In this document: positions 33,664 to 41,130 of the stretch, one piece after another
Position numbering within the stretch: the stretch's first letter is position 1
Layout of the letters: each line of letters starts with the position of its first letter
Source: Calothrix sp. NIES-4101
Lineage (GTDB): Bacteria; Cyanobacteriota; Cyanobacteriia; Cyanobacteriales; Nostocaceae
Direction: 5' to 3'
DNA length: 64,000 nucleotides
NCBI GenBank assembly: GCA_004296455.1
Contig: AP018280.1
Span: forward strand, 2,046,001 to 2,110,000
Made by a program: the position numbers and the translations under genes
The notes under the pieces: generated by a model
Told to the model about the DNA's origin: nothing
What the model saw: only the letters and a program-made list of their open reading frames with translations
Database searches by the model: none

Positions 33664-35637
33664 TTATTGCCAGTCGTCAGCCCCATCTGTGGGGGATGGT
33701 GCGTCTCCACCTTTGAAATAATTAATTAATTCTTCTCCTGATTCTGTGCTTACACCCCGGATGGTTGCAGCTGCTTGCAATAACTCCAGTAACTTATCGT
33801 GTAAGGAATTATAGCCAGTCCAGTCGCTAAATTTGACTTGCATTGTACTAGGCCGTAATAACCGAGTAATACTTTCGTTTTCCTCCAAAGATTTACCAGG
33901 TTCGGGGGTGGATACTGAGATAGGATAATCAATAACTTTTTCTTGAGTGGGATAATCCAGATAATCTTGGATATCCTCACAAATATAATTCGTGCGAATT
34001 ACATTACCTTTAATTTGCAGAATTTCAGTTAATAACCGCAAACATAAATCAACAATTAAGGAATTATCGCGATTTTGCCCAGCCTGAAGTAATATTAATT
34101 CCTTTAAGGTTTCAGCAATATTTACTAACCGGACAACTTCGGTTTTCCCATCTTTTTGATATTGAATAATCTGATGCCAGCCACCCATGACGGCCGACTC
34201 TTGCTCAACTTGCCAATTAATAAATTGAGTAAGTGATTTTAATTCAACCGTCTCATTAGCTTCCTCGTAAATGCCCCATAGGTCGTCAATAGTTTCGGGA
34301 TAATCTAGTAAGAAATCTTCGACAATTGTTCTAGGGGCTGTAATTGGGTATTCAGAGATGCCAATCAAATCATTAGCAACCTCGACACGATCGGTATTAA
34401 TTCTCGCTGCATTAAATAGCGTATTTTGGTTAACAGTTTGTGGCTGATAATCTTTGGTTGTTTCATCAAAGTCGCGAATGTTTACATTTAATGGGGTTCC
34501 GATGCGCTTCAAAATTAGTTTTAATAAAGCGTCGTTTTCTTTGACATTTGGACAGCATGACATAGGTGGTGGTGGGGGTGGAGGATTTTTACCGGGTGGT
34601 TCGGGTGGGGGATATGTGCCAGTAGCGCATAAAAATTTAGGCTTTTGAAAATCAACAGTTCGATAAATTCCGGCATAGACAAAATAAGGTATTCCAGAAA
34701 AATCATCGATACCTGAGTCAGTCAATGTCATCGACCTATTACCAAAAACACTATCAATTATTAAGTTATTTTCCGGCGCGGGCGCGTACAATGTCCCAAA
34801 TCCGTTGGGCGATGTGAATACGCTTGGGTTGTAAACTGCAACCAACAGTTCTTGATAGCGTTCAACATCCATAAATTGAACCGCAGGATAATATTGTATA
34901 AACTCCCTTTCTTCTTCATTAACAACATGTGTGGCATTTCTTGAAATATCAAAGTAAGTAATTACATTAATGTCTTTTTTGTAGGTAAAAACAGCGCGAT
35001 TATTTGTTAAATAATCCGCAGGCACATTCCACCCCTCGTCTGCATAAGCTGCCCCTAGCCCTTCCCAATCTTCAACCGAACCAGAGGTAAAGAAAGAGTT
35101 AGCCCAATTACTGTTAAACCTATAATCAACTTTACAAACCCACTCAGCTTTAAAGTAGTAATCTATCCCGTTGTAATTTCCTAAAGGTGCGTCATTGCTA
35201 TAGTCCCATTCAAGAACATGAATGTTACTTTCCTGGAAGAAAAGACAATTTGCATTGTCTTGATACCGATGCCTGTCTCCTGATATTTCAGATATTGCAT
35301 TCTCTACAAATGCGAGAACAAAGGTTGAGCTATTGCACGAGCTATCTAATGATGCAGGACTAGAAACAGGAAAAGGTTTAGTTTCTTGCGGTGGTTCCCC
35401 CAGTCGGCAATATGGATTGCGAATATAAATATCAACAGTTGGAAGCGTGACGGTATCTAGAGCCGCACTTACCGAAAAGACCGAATTACAATTATCAACA
35501 CTTGTCTGAACTTCTAGCCCGACTGGGGGTAATTCAGCTATACCCTCAAAGCTAACAGCATCTTTATACTGTTCTTCTAATGTCGGGACAGTAATTTTAA
35601 AATCATCTCTAATCCGAATTTTTTGGACTTTTACCAT
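33664..35637 (-). CDS. 657-residue two-part protein with polyproline hinge, virion candidate
   Basis: Largest late gene. Residues 1-345 look beta-rich and aromatic (EWDYSNDAPLGNYNGIDYYF; FFTSGSVEDWEGLGAAYADE; YTF-like strands) with several cysteines (YCRLGE, DSSCNSSTF, NANCLFF). A polyproline hinge at about 346-362 (PPPEPPGKNPPPPPPPMS) is followed by CC. The C-terminal 290 residues are helical and acidic (RTIVEDFLLDYPETIDDLWG; LIVDLCLRLLTEILQIKGN). No signal peptide. I recognise no family. The layout, a beta domain plus hinge plus helical domain, would suit a receptor-binding or capsid-associated protein, but this is inference. Its ATG overlaps the upstream stop by one base. Confidence 0.6.
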   Translation of the reverse strand: MVKVQKIRIRDDFKITVPTLEEQYKDAVSFEGIAELPPVGLEVQTSVDNCNSVFSVSAALDTVTLPTVDIYIRNPYCRLGEPPQETKPFPVSSPASLDSSCNSSTFVLAFVENAISEISGDRHRYQDNANCLFFQESNIHVLEWDYSNDAPLGNYNGIDYYFKAEWVCKVDYRFNSNWANSFFTSGSVEDWEGLGAAYADEGWNVPADYLTNNRAVFTYKKDINVITYFDISRNATHVVNEEEREFIQYYPAVQFMDVERYQELLVAVYNPSVFTSPNGFGTLYAPAPENNLIIDSVFGNRSMTLTDSGIDDFSGIPYFVYAGIYRTVDFQKPKFLCATGTYPPPEPPGKNPPPPPPPMSCCPNVKENDALLKLILKRIGTPLNVNIRDFDETTKDYQPQTVNQNTLFNAARINTDRVEVANDLIGISEYPITAPRTIVEDFLLDYPETIDDLWGIYEEANETVELKSLTQFINWQVEQESAVMGGWHQIIQYQKDGKTEVVRLVNIAETLKELILLQAGQNRDNSLIVDLCLRLLTEILQIKGNVIRTNYICEDIQDYLDYPTQEKVIDYPISVSTPEPGKSLEENESITRLLRPSTMQVKFSDWTGYNSLHDKLLELLQAAATIRGVSTESGEELINYFKGGDAPSPTDGADDWQ

Positions 35638-35795
35638 TATTCAAATAAGATAAACCGTCGTTGTGTTGGCTTGGTTGGGCGATTCGTCAATGATAAATAT
35701 TTTGTTTTTAAATTCTCCAAGTCTGTTTTTCCATAAATTTTATATGGCATTTTAAAATCATTTAAATCGTTAGAATAAGTGTATGGTTTATTCAT
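35637..35795 (-). CDS. 52-residue basic protein (short gene)
   Basis: ATG at 35795, TAA at 35637-35639 overlapping the next gene's ATG as TAATG. Starts MNKPYTYSNDLNDFKMPYKI, continues YGKTDLENLKTKYLSLTNRP and ends TQRRFILFE. The stop-start overlap and filled gap support translation. Function unknown. Confidence 0.5.
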   Translation of the reverse strand: MNKPYTYSNDLNDFKMPYKIYGKTDLENLKTKYLSLTNRPTKPTQRRFILFE

Positions 35796-35810
35796 GCAAT
35801 TAATTTTTCG

Positions 35811-36383
35811 TCATCTTAGTAAAAAATAATGAATATCGACATGTAGAACCAAATTTGTAGAATGGCCAGATGATGGAGTCGCTAAATAACGAAATGTTTT
35901 TTCTTTGATAGAGTCTTTGGGAAAGACTGTATTTATTGCAATTTTTTCTCTCACCATTGAGTTTGCGGTTACGTTTGTAACTACAAGATTGGTAATGTTG
36001 TTAACCGTAATAGAGGGCGAGGCTTTAGTTACTTGTTGCAACTGAAAAGTTAAAGTGTTTGGAGGTAAGGTATTATTTGTAATATATTGAACATGCTCTA
36101 ACTTTGTAACTAAAATATCGTTATTGGTGTATTCAATTCCAAAGTAATGAGCGCGAGCAGCATTAAACGATATATTAATCGGTTGCTGCATGTTCGCTAT
36201 TCTTTCTACACTTCTCCATTGATAGTCTGGATGGTCAAAAGCTTCCCATTTTGCTACAAAATTTCCACTTACGTCTACTTCATTCCATATCATCCCTATT
36301 TCCGGGCTGTTAGGCTCTTCTGTACCCGTGTAAATTGAAGAATTATTAGAAGTAGCAATTATGGAATTATCAAGGAATGGCAT
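35811..36383 (-). CDS. Beta-rich protein, virion-like
   Basis: 190 residues, rich in Thr/Asn/Val/Ile with alternating strand patterns: MPFLDNSIIATSNNSSIYTG, GMIWNEVDVSGNFVAKWEAF, TVNNITNLVVTNVTANSMVR, ending LVLHVDIHYFLLR. The opening (GTEEPNSPEIGMIWNEVD) recalls phage proteins that describe a virtual surface or fibre. It is followed at 1-2 base spacing by similar genes on the same strand. Structural role inferred from composition and context only. Confidence 0.55.
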   Translation of the reverse strand: MPFLDNSIIATSNNSSIYTGTEEPNSPEIGMIWNEVDVSGNFVAKWEAFDHPDYQWRSVERIANMQQPINISFNAARAHYFGIEYTNNDILVTKLEHVQYITNNTLPPNTLTFQLQQVTKASPSITVNNITNLVVTNVTANSMVREKIAINTVFPKDSIKEKTFRYLATPSSGHSTNLVLHVDIHYFLLR

Positions 36384-36384
36384 A

Positions 36385-37191
36385 TTAAATTACATAGAAG
36401 AACTCAGACACCTGGAGAACGGAAGCATTAACAGAATAAGCGTATACTGCCCCTGTATAAATAGGCTGTGGGAACTCATATCCTTTATTTGGTGATAACG
36501 GAATTGAGTAATTAGTGTTATCAACTAATGAGTTATACCCTAGATAAACTTTTTCAGTACTGTCATTAAAGATAGTTAATCCGGTGCGAATTGTAGAGGC
36601 ACTCACAACTGGGGTAGAAGTCGCCGCGTCAAGAGAGATTGTATTTTCATCAACGTCATTGCTAACAATAAATTCGTTAAATACTATTTCTTGGGTAACA
36701 GACCCATATACAGATAAAACATCGCCCGCGCCTAATTTCCCATACCCTTGATCCTTCACTTCGCAAGCAATTACCCCATTAGTCCCAATTTCTGCCGCAA
36801 TACTATCTGTATAAAAATCCAGAAGGGAGTAATTACGGAAGGGATACCCTTGTTGATTAATGAGAGAAACACTTCCAAGGGTAATAAAATTTGTCCCATT
36901 CTCAGAAAATTGCAAGTCTAATCCAATTCGCTCATTCCCCCACTCAATATTAAGCACCTTGATAATTTTGTCTTGGTCGGTGTCGGTAAGTTCAATCGCG
37001 GGGATTGGGGCTTCGGCTAAGGAAGTAATATTTGCATAAGCTTTCAAGCCTTTCAAATACCCATTAACTGATAGCACCCTATTTTCATTAATCCCACTGG
37101 GGAGGGTATTGTCAAACAAAATAATCCGACTATTTTGATTAGTCGAATCAATATTTTTAGAGATTGATTTATTAATTGTGACTGATTGCAT
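36385..37191 (-). CDS. Beta-rich structural protein with phage-type C-terminal domain
   Basis: 268 residues. The N-terminal 190 are strand-rich (SRIILFDNTLPSGINENRVL; DKIIKVLNIEWGNERIGLDL). The C-terminal 75 form a recognisable pattern: TIRTGLTIFNDSTEKVYLGY, NYSIPLSPNKGYEFPQPIYT, GAVYAYSVNASVLQVSEF. I know this from small domains in many phage and prophage structural proteins (R-x-G-x-x-I-x-N-x-S, Y-x-G, YTGxVxA, V-x-E). It is the best single indication that the late block encodes virion parts. Exact role (capsid, fibre, decoration) unknown. It is separated from both neighbours by a single base. Confidence 0.6.
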   Translation of the reverse strand: MQSVTINKSISKNIDSTNQNSRIILFDNTLPSGINENRVLSVNGYLKGLKAYANITSLAEAPIPAIELTDTDQDKIIKVLNIEWGNERIGLDLQFSENGTNFITLGSVSLINQQGYPFRNYSLLDFYTDSIAAEIGTNGVIACEVKDQGYGKLGAGDVLSVYGSVTQEIVFNEFIVSNDVDENTISLDAATSTPVVSASTIRTGLTIFNDSTEKVYLGYNSLVDNTNYSIPLSPNKGYEFPQPIYTGAVYAYSVNASVLQVSEFFYVI

Positions 37192-37192
37192 T

Positions 37193-37732
37193 TTAATCTC
37201 TTAGATATTCATTTGCGCCGATGACAACTTCCCCAGTAGTGGCGTTAGTACCAAACAATATTGGTAAAGACATATTCCCAGTAACAACGCTATCGTCACC
37301 CTCAATACTGAAGGTGACATTGTTATTGCCGTCAGGATTTTTGGTTACGTCATTCTCTAATAATTGGATGTAGGTGAGTAGTTCGAGAAATACTTTTTCA
37401 GGTGAATTGCTCAGTAATGTACCCTCAGTTGCTCCCACAAACCCGGTATTTACGAGGTAATTTGTCGCTGTCGATATTGGTTGCCCATTCGAGTTGATTC
37501 CCTGAGATAATGGGAAAGTAAATCCGATATTGGCAACTTTGGTGATAAAGTTGCAGCTAAAGCTGGTAATACTGTTGCGGTTCTCTGGGTTCTTGGTTGT
37601 AGTCCTTTCAGCGTCCTTGATAAAGGTACAAATTTCTAGTAATTGACCCTCTACACTTTCCGCTTTTAATGTCGAATTACTATCACTTCCAATATTAATC
37701 AGTGTCACGGTATAAGCCTTTAGTACACGCAT
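37193..37732 (-). CDS. Beta-rich protein with internal duplication
   Basis: 179 residues from the ATG at 37732 (MRVLKAYTVTLINIGSDSNS); a TTG at 37756 would add eight. An internal duplication is visible: QLLEICTFIKDAERTTTKNP then ENRNSIT in the first half matches LELLTYIQLLENDVTKNP then DGNNNVT in the second. Each is followed by a strand-rich segment (FSCNFITKVANIGFTFPLSQ; FSIEGDDSVVTGNMSLPILF). Two similar beta domains in one short protein are of interest in a possible capsid context. First gene of the leftward late block. Confidence 0.55.
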   Translation of the reverse strand: MRVLKAYTVTLINIGSDSNSTLKAESVEGQLLEICTFIKDAERTTTKNPENRNSITSFSCNFITKVANIGFTFPLSQGINSNGQPISTATNYLVNTGFVGATEGTLLSNSPEKVFLELLTYIQLLENDVTKNPDGNNNVTFSIEGDDSVVTGNMSLPILFGTNATTGEVVIGANEYLRD

Positions 37733-37848
37733 ACGTATGCTAACACTAAACCTCAAATTTTCAACAACTCCAGGTGTTATGCAATTAGCGTACCTTGATT
37801 TTTCTTTGTATATTTGTATTAGTCAAAATAGTTAGAAAGTATAGTTAT

Positions 37849-38547
37849 ATGGCTCGTAGACCTGGAACTCGACAAAGATTTTCTAAATTACTCGAAAAGT
37901 TTAAAGCCTCTGGTGGTACTGGTGGGAACGATACCACCGTTCAAGAATTCGGGAACTTTTTAAAAGGGATTAATAAAGTTGATGTAACCCGTGTTCCTAC
38001 GGGCGATTCTAGAAAAAGATTTAGAGCTAAGGTTATACCTTTTGGTGTTTCCCCTGGGGCTACGGTTACTCCTGGAGATTACTATTTTTGCTCAATTACT
38101 GGGCAAGCTTACGCTATTTATAACGGTATGAGTCCAAACAATGTTTTTGGACTAACAATGGTCACGTCTTCGACTTTAGCCGAAGGAGCGATTGCTGATA
38201 ATCGCTTCTTCCCTGCCTTAGCTCGCGTTTTTGTGGCTTCGACTTCGGCTGTACCCACCCCCTCAGTGAGTGGGATTACCAAAAGGTCTTACAATTCCAT
38301 CAAAGGGCGTAGCGGTTCTATCCCCTTTGGGAGAGGAATTACAGACGTTAGCGATAAAAAAACCGGGTCACCAGAACCAAGCATTCAAGAAGCTGACGAA
38401 GCGGACGTATCTGCATCTATCGCCGCAACCATGAAAAAGGAATACGCCACTTTTGAAGTTAAGTCGATCTCTTTCCTTCCTGAAGCTTTTGTACCTGAAG
38501 CTGCGGTGACTTTAGCCCCAGCCTCACCCCCAACCCTCACCCTCTAA
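37849..38547 (+). CDS. Unknown protein, first gene of rightward late block
   Basis: 232 residues from the ATG at 37849 (MARRPGTRQRFSKLLEKFKA); the frame extends to 37795 through a less likely hydrophobic leader. The N-terminus is very basic and Gly-rich (ASGGTGGNDTTVQEFGNFLK). The middle is strand-rich (RFRAKVIPFGVSPGATVTPG, DYYFCSITGQAYAIYNGMSP). The last third contains a linker (GSPEPSIQEADEADVSASIA) and a final strand with Pro/Ala tail. A basic N-arm plus beta body is a common plan for nucleic-acid-contacting capsid proteins, but I cannot show homology. Confidence 0.55.
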   Translation: MARRPGTRQRFSKLLEKFKASGGTGGNDTTVQEFGNFLKGINKVDVTRVPTGDSRKRFRAKVIPFGVSPGATVTPGDYYFCSITGQAYAIYNGMSPNNVFGLTMVTSSTLAEGAIADNRFFPALARVFVASTSAVPTPSVSGITKRSYNSIKGRSGSIPFGRGITDVSDKKTGSPEPSIQEADEADVSASIAATMKKEYATFEVKSISFLPEAFVPEAAVTLAPASPPTLTL

Positions 38548-38549
38548 AA

Positions 38550-38807
38550 ATGCTGACTCTACCGCAACGAAAATTTATTGATAATTTGCTTATCGTCACT
38601 GATTTATCTAAGGAGGATGAGCGACTTCTTTATGATTTAAACCGGGCAAGGCAAGTACAATTAGCCGCGATTGACTTAGTGCAAGGAAAGTTAAGCGCTA
38701 GCGATTATTTAGATGCGGTAGAGTCATCTGTCCCCATTGATGATTACCTTGATGAGATTTGCGACAATGTCGAAACTTTTTTAATTAATGAGTACGTTCG
38801 TAGATGA
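38550..38807 (+). CDS. Small acidic helical protein
   Basis: 85 residues: MLTLPQRKFIDNLLIVTDLS, KEDERLLYDLNRARQVQLAA, LSASDYLDAVESSVPIDDYL. Two bases after the preceding stop and overlapping the next gene by 20 bases. Helical; function unknown. Confidence 0.55.
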   Translation: MLTLPQRKFIDNLLIVTDLSKEDERLLYDLNRARQVQLAAIDLVQGKLSASDYLDAVESSVPIDDYLDEICDNVETFLINEYVRR

Positions 38808-39186
38808 TTTTGGTGTTTGGGATGTAATTGGGGAAATGCAAGCAAATCACCAAGCTTGGGTACAATTCCCCGACATTGCTTTTAATGCCAGTTTATTTAG
38901 ATTTACTTTTATAACTAACTGGGATACTTGGCAATTTGCGTTAGATGACCGAGTTTATTTGATTGCTAGGTTTATTTATAATTCCAGTCCGAAACAAGTA
39001 TCTCCTAGTTTTAAATTGATTCCGAAGCCAGAGCAATATATCCGCGAATGCTCTATTCCCGAAAAACTTATTGATGCTGAGGTTACCTCGCGACGCTTAG
39101 AATTTAAAGCTTTTCGCTATAACCGTTGGATTTCTCGTGATGCTAGTATTGCAGATATTAAACTTAAAGCCGAATACTTGCTGTGA
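38788..39186 (+). CDS. Unknown soluble protein
   Basis: 132 residues: MSTFVDDFGVWDVIGEMQAN, HQAWVQFPDIAFNASLFRFT, FITNWDTWQFALDDRVYLIA, ending LKAEYLL. Trp/Phe-rich mixed alpha-beta. Starts in the upstream gene and its TGA overlaps the next gene's GTG (GTGA), so translation is coupled. No family recognised. Confidence 0.55.
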   Translation: MSTFVDDFGVWDVIGEMQANHQAWVQFPDIAFNASLFRFTFITNWDTWQFALDDRVYLIARFIYNSSPKQVSPSFKLIPKPEQYIRECSIPEKLIDAEVTSRRLEFKAFRYNRWISRDASIADIKLKAEYLL

Positions 39187-39917
39187 CGGAAATAATATTA
39201 AGTGGAACTGAAGAAACTTTAAAACCTATTATTACTTTGTTGGTTGGGATTGCTCAACTATTAGAAGATAAAGATGTAGGGCAAATTGTCGGGGAACCAT
39301 TGGATGACCAAGTCGCGGGGATGGTTCACACATCCCGACTAAAATTATTTTGTTATTCTTCCAAAACTCCCCCCTATACCAACCCCATCGGTAAGCGATT
39401 GATTAAAGCCGAATATCAGATACCCGACATTAACCCCCGTCGCATCACTTGGCAGGGTGTCAAAGACGTTTGTGGGGGAGCTAACGGCTTTATGTGGGGT
39501 AGCTTCCTGGCAACCGCTAAACTTGATAATGGGCGATGGATGCACGCCTATGGAGCTACAGAAGCAGACGCAGAAAATATGCTTCAGAGGATGCTTACCC
39601 TCACCACCGCTAATGTCTTATCTATGGGTAATACTGAACTTAAAAAAATTGGCAGAAGGGCAAAAGGTGAACCTCTCTACCGGGAACCAACCCGCGTTTA
39701 TCCAGCCTTTTTTTACATTATTAATTCCAAGCGCATCAACAAAATTAATAAGCGAGCTACCGCCCAAGAACAAACCACTCGCCAAAAATCGACATTGCGG
39801 GGAGATTTTTTAGAGCGGGGGACAGGACGTATCAAGCTTTACCCAGATAGACCGCCCAAGGATTTTGGGAGAATTATGGCGAAAGCATTAGATTTTTCTG
39901 ATAGTGATTTTATTTAA
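39183..39917 (+). CDS. Unknown protein at the right end of the element
   Basis: 244 residues from a GTG coupled to the previous stop. The N-terminal 50 are helical (ETLKPIITLLVGIAQLLEDK). The middle has LKLFCYSSKTPPYTNPIGKR, ITWQGVKDVCGGANGFMWGS and FLATAKLDNGRWMHAYGATE. The last 75 residues are strongly basic (SKRINKINKRATAQEQTTRQ). It is the last gene before the right att repeat, 27 bases away. Nucleic-acid binding is plausible from the basic tail; no homology recognised. Confidence 0.55.
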   Translation: MTEIILSGTEETLKPIITLLVGIAQLLEDKDVGQIVGEPLDDQVAGMVHTSRLKLFCYSSKTPPYTNPIGKRLIKAEYQIPDINPRRITWQGVKDVCGGANGFMWGSFLATAKLDNGRWMHAYGATEADAENMLQRMLTLTTANVLSMGNTELKKIGRRAKGEPLYREPTRVYPAFFYIINSKRINKINKRATAQEQTTRQKSTLRGDFLERGTGRIKLYPDRPPKDFGRIMAKALDFSDSDFI

Positions 39918-39944
39918 TGTCGGTAGAGTGTTCTCTAACACCTA

Positions 39945-40071
39945 TTAAAATTTACCGAGCTATCAATTTTCGGCAGATTCCTGGCAGATTCTCGGCAGAT
40001 TTCTACGGAGATAAAGCCGGAATCTATGGGTGACCTGGGACTCGAACCCAGAGCCAGCAGATTAAGAGTCT
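39945..40071 (+). repeat. Right attachment repeat (overlaps tRNA-Lys 3' half)
   Basis: Partner of 21103-21229: 67 identical bases at 40005-40071, then 60 bases with about 11 mismatches and no gaps. Contains GGCAGATT at three spaced positions (about 39973, 39984 and 39995). The similarity ends one base before 40072, within the anticodon arm, marking the right edge of the element. Confidence 0.85.
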
Positions 40072-40098
40072 GATGCTCTACCATTGAGCTAGTCACCC
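40027..40098 (-). tRNA. tRNA-Lys (anticodon CTT)
   Basis: 72 nt on the reverse strand, no encoded CCA. Acceptor GGGTGAC/GTCACCC with discriminator A, D arm GCTC/GAGC, anticodon loop CTCTTAA giving CTT, T arm CTGGG-TTCGAGT-CCCAG. In the anticodon stem four pairs are normal and the outermost is T-C (27-43), a mismatch. Its 3' half lies in the element-borne repeat, so integration keeps the gene complete. Confidence 0.95.
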
Positions 40099-40323
40099 GC
40101 AAAACTTCATTATATCATGAGTATTCTCTTTTAGAAGAAATCTTTTCATAGAAGTTTGCTGGTGGGTGAGGCGAAAATTCGTATTTTATGACACCCTGTT
40201 ATATGGTTAATATTTGTGAGTGTTCCTGAATTTTAGGTATGTTTTTGTAGAAAAAATCCTACATGAAAACCTGACTTTGATTCAGCAATACTTTTTGTGA
40301 AGTAATAAATTGAGAGCTAGTAT

Positions 40324-40983
40324 ATGAGCAGCGCAGTATCTACTCCAGATTCCGTTCTCCAACAACTTCAATGGCGTTATGCTACCAAGAAATTTGACCC
40401 TAGCAAAAAAATACCCGATGAAGTGTGGAAGGCACTAGAACAAAGTATGGTTTTAGCTCCTTCTTCTTTTGGGCTACAGCCTTGGAAATTTTTTGTTGTT
40501 AGCAATCCTGAATTACGCCAGCAGTTATTACCACATTCTTGGGGACAAGCACAAGTTGTAGATGCATCACATTTGGTTGTATTTGCGATCAAAAAAGACC
40601 TGAATGCTGCTGATGTTGATCGTTATCTCGATCGCATGGCGGAAGTTCAGCAAACACCTGTGGAAAATCTGCAAAAGTTTGGTTCTGTAGTCAAGGGATT
40701 TATGGATAAGCCACCTTATCCTTTGGATATTAATGAATGGTCTACTCGCCAAGTTTATATTGCTTTGGGTCAGTTTATGACTGCGGCTGCTTTTTTGGGT
40801 ATTGATACCTGTCCCATGGAAGGTTTTATCCCGACAAAATATGATGAGGTTTTGCAACTTCCTGCACAAGGTTATAAGGCAGTTGTGGTTTGTCCTGCTG
40901 GATATCGTTCGGAGGAAGACCACAGTGCCCAAAGACCGAAGGTAAGATTCAAGACTGAAGATGTGGTGGAGTATATTAATTAA
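40324..40983 (+). CDS. Nitroreductase-family NAD(P)H-dependent oxidoreductase
   Basis: 219 residues of the FMN-dependent nitroreductase fold (NfsB/DrgA type). Evidence: QLQWRYATKKFDPSKKIPDE at the start, LAPSSFGLQPWKFFVVSNPE (FMN-phosphate and dimer region), IALGQFMTAAAFLGIDTCPM and EGF, and the C-terminal AVVCPAGYRSEEDHSAQRPKVRF. Such enzymes reduce quinones and nitroaromatics with NAD(P)H as homodimers. The length is normal. It stands alone just outside the element, with its own upstream region (40101-40323) and a terminator hairpin behind it. Confidence 0.9.
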   Translation: MSSAVSTPDSVLQQLQWRYATKKFDPSKKIPDEVWKALEQSMVLAPSSFGLQPWKFFVVSNPELRQQLLPHSWGQAQVVDASHLVVFAIKKDLNAADVDRYLDRMAEVQQTPVENLQKFGSVVKGFMDKPPYPLDINEWSTRQVYIALGQFMTAAAFLGIDTCPMEGFIPTKYDEVLQLPAQGYKAVVVCPAGYRSEEDHSAQRPKVRFKTEDVVEYIN

Positions 40984-41003
40984 TTTGTAATTTTTAGAGG
41001 TTG

Positions 41004-41036
41004 ATATCCCCAGCTTTTCTGAATAGTTGGGGATAT
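41004..41036 (+). terminator. Hairpin of the ATATCCCC family after the nitroreductase gene
   Basis: ATATCCCCA at 41004-41012 pairs with TGGGGATAT at 41028-41036, extended by a few weaker pairs. It follows the nitroreductase stop by about 20 bases and is followed by TTCTTGACTTTTT. Confidence 0.65.
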
Positions 41037-41130
41037 TCTTGACTTTTTCTCGACTATATAGTGATAACCGCCTTGATACTTTCCAAAATATTTGGATGAA
41101 TAAGGATTTTGCGGCTTTAGATGCTGAAAT

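Larger units (their letters stand above)
21103..40071. mobile_element. Integrated ~19-kb phage-like element in tRNA-Lys(CTT)
   Basis: Bounded by 127-bp imperfect direct repeats, the right one rebuilding a complete tRNA-Lys gene. It contains a tyrosine integrase beside the left repeat, zinc-ribbon proteins, a membrane-anchored P-loop ATPase at the end of an operon of tiny genes, a ribbon-helix-helix regulator, a DUF3854-VapE primase-helicase, a DUF6527 protein, an amidase with a holin-like partner, and a late block with virion-like proteins. No terminase, portal, tail or HK97 capsid genes recognised, nor relaxase or mating-pair genes. Compact overlapping genes on alternating strands fit a provirus or satellite. 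Crossover probably lies in the identical 67 bp, near the anticodon loop. Confidence 0.85.

Noticed and set aside
21103-40071. Integrative conjugative element
   Set aside because: An FtsK/HerA-type ATPase could act in conjugation, but no relaxase, oriT-like nick site, pilus or mating-pair genes were seen, whereas lysis and virion-like genes are present.
21103-40071. Inovirus (filamentous phage) because of the Zot-like ATPase and tiny membrane proteins
   Set aside because: The element is about 19 kb with a VapE primase and an endolysin; inoviruses are smaller, replicate by rolling circle and do not lyse their host. Kept only as a partial analogy.
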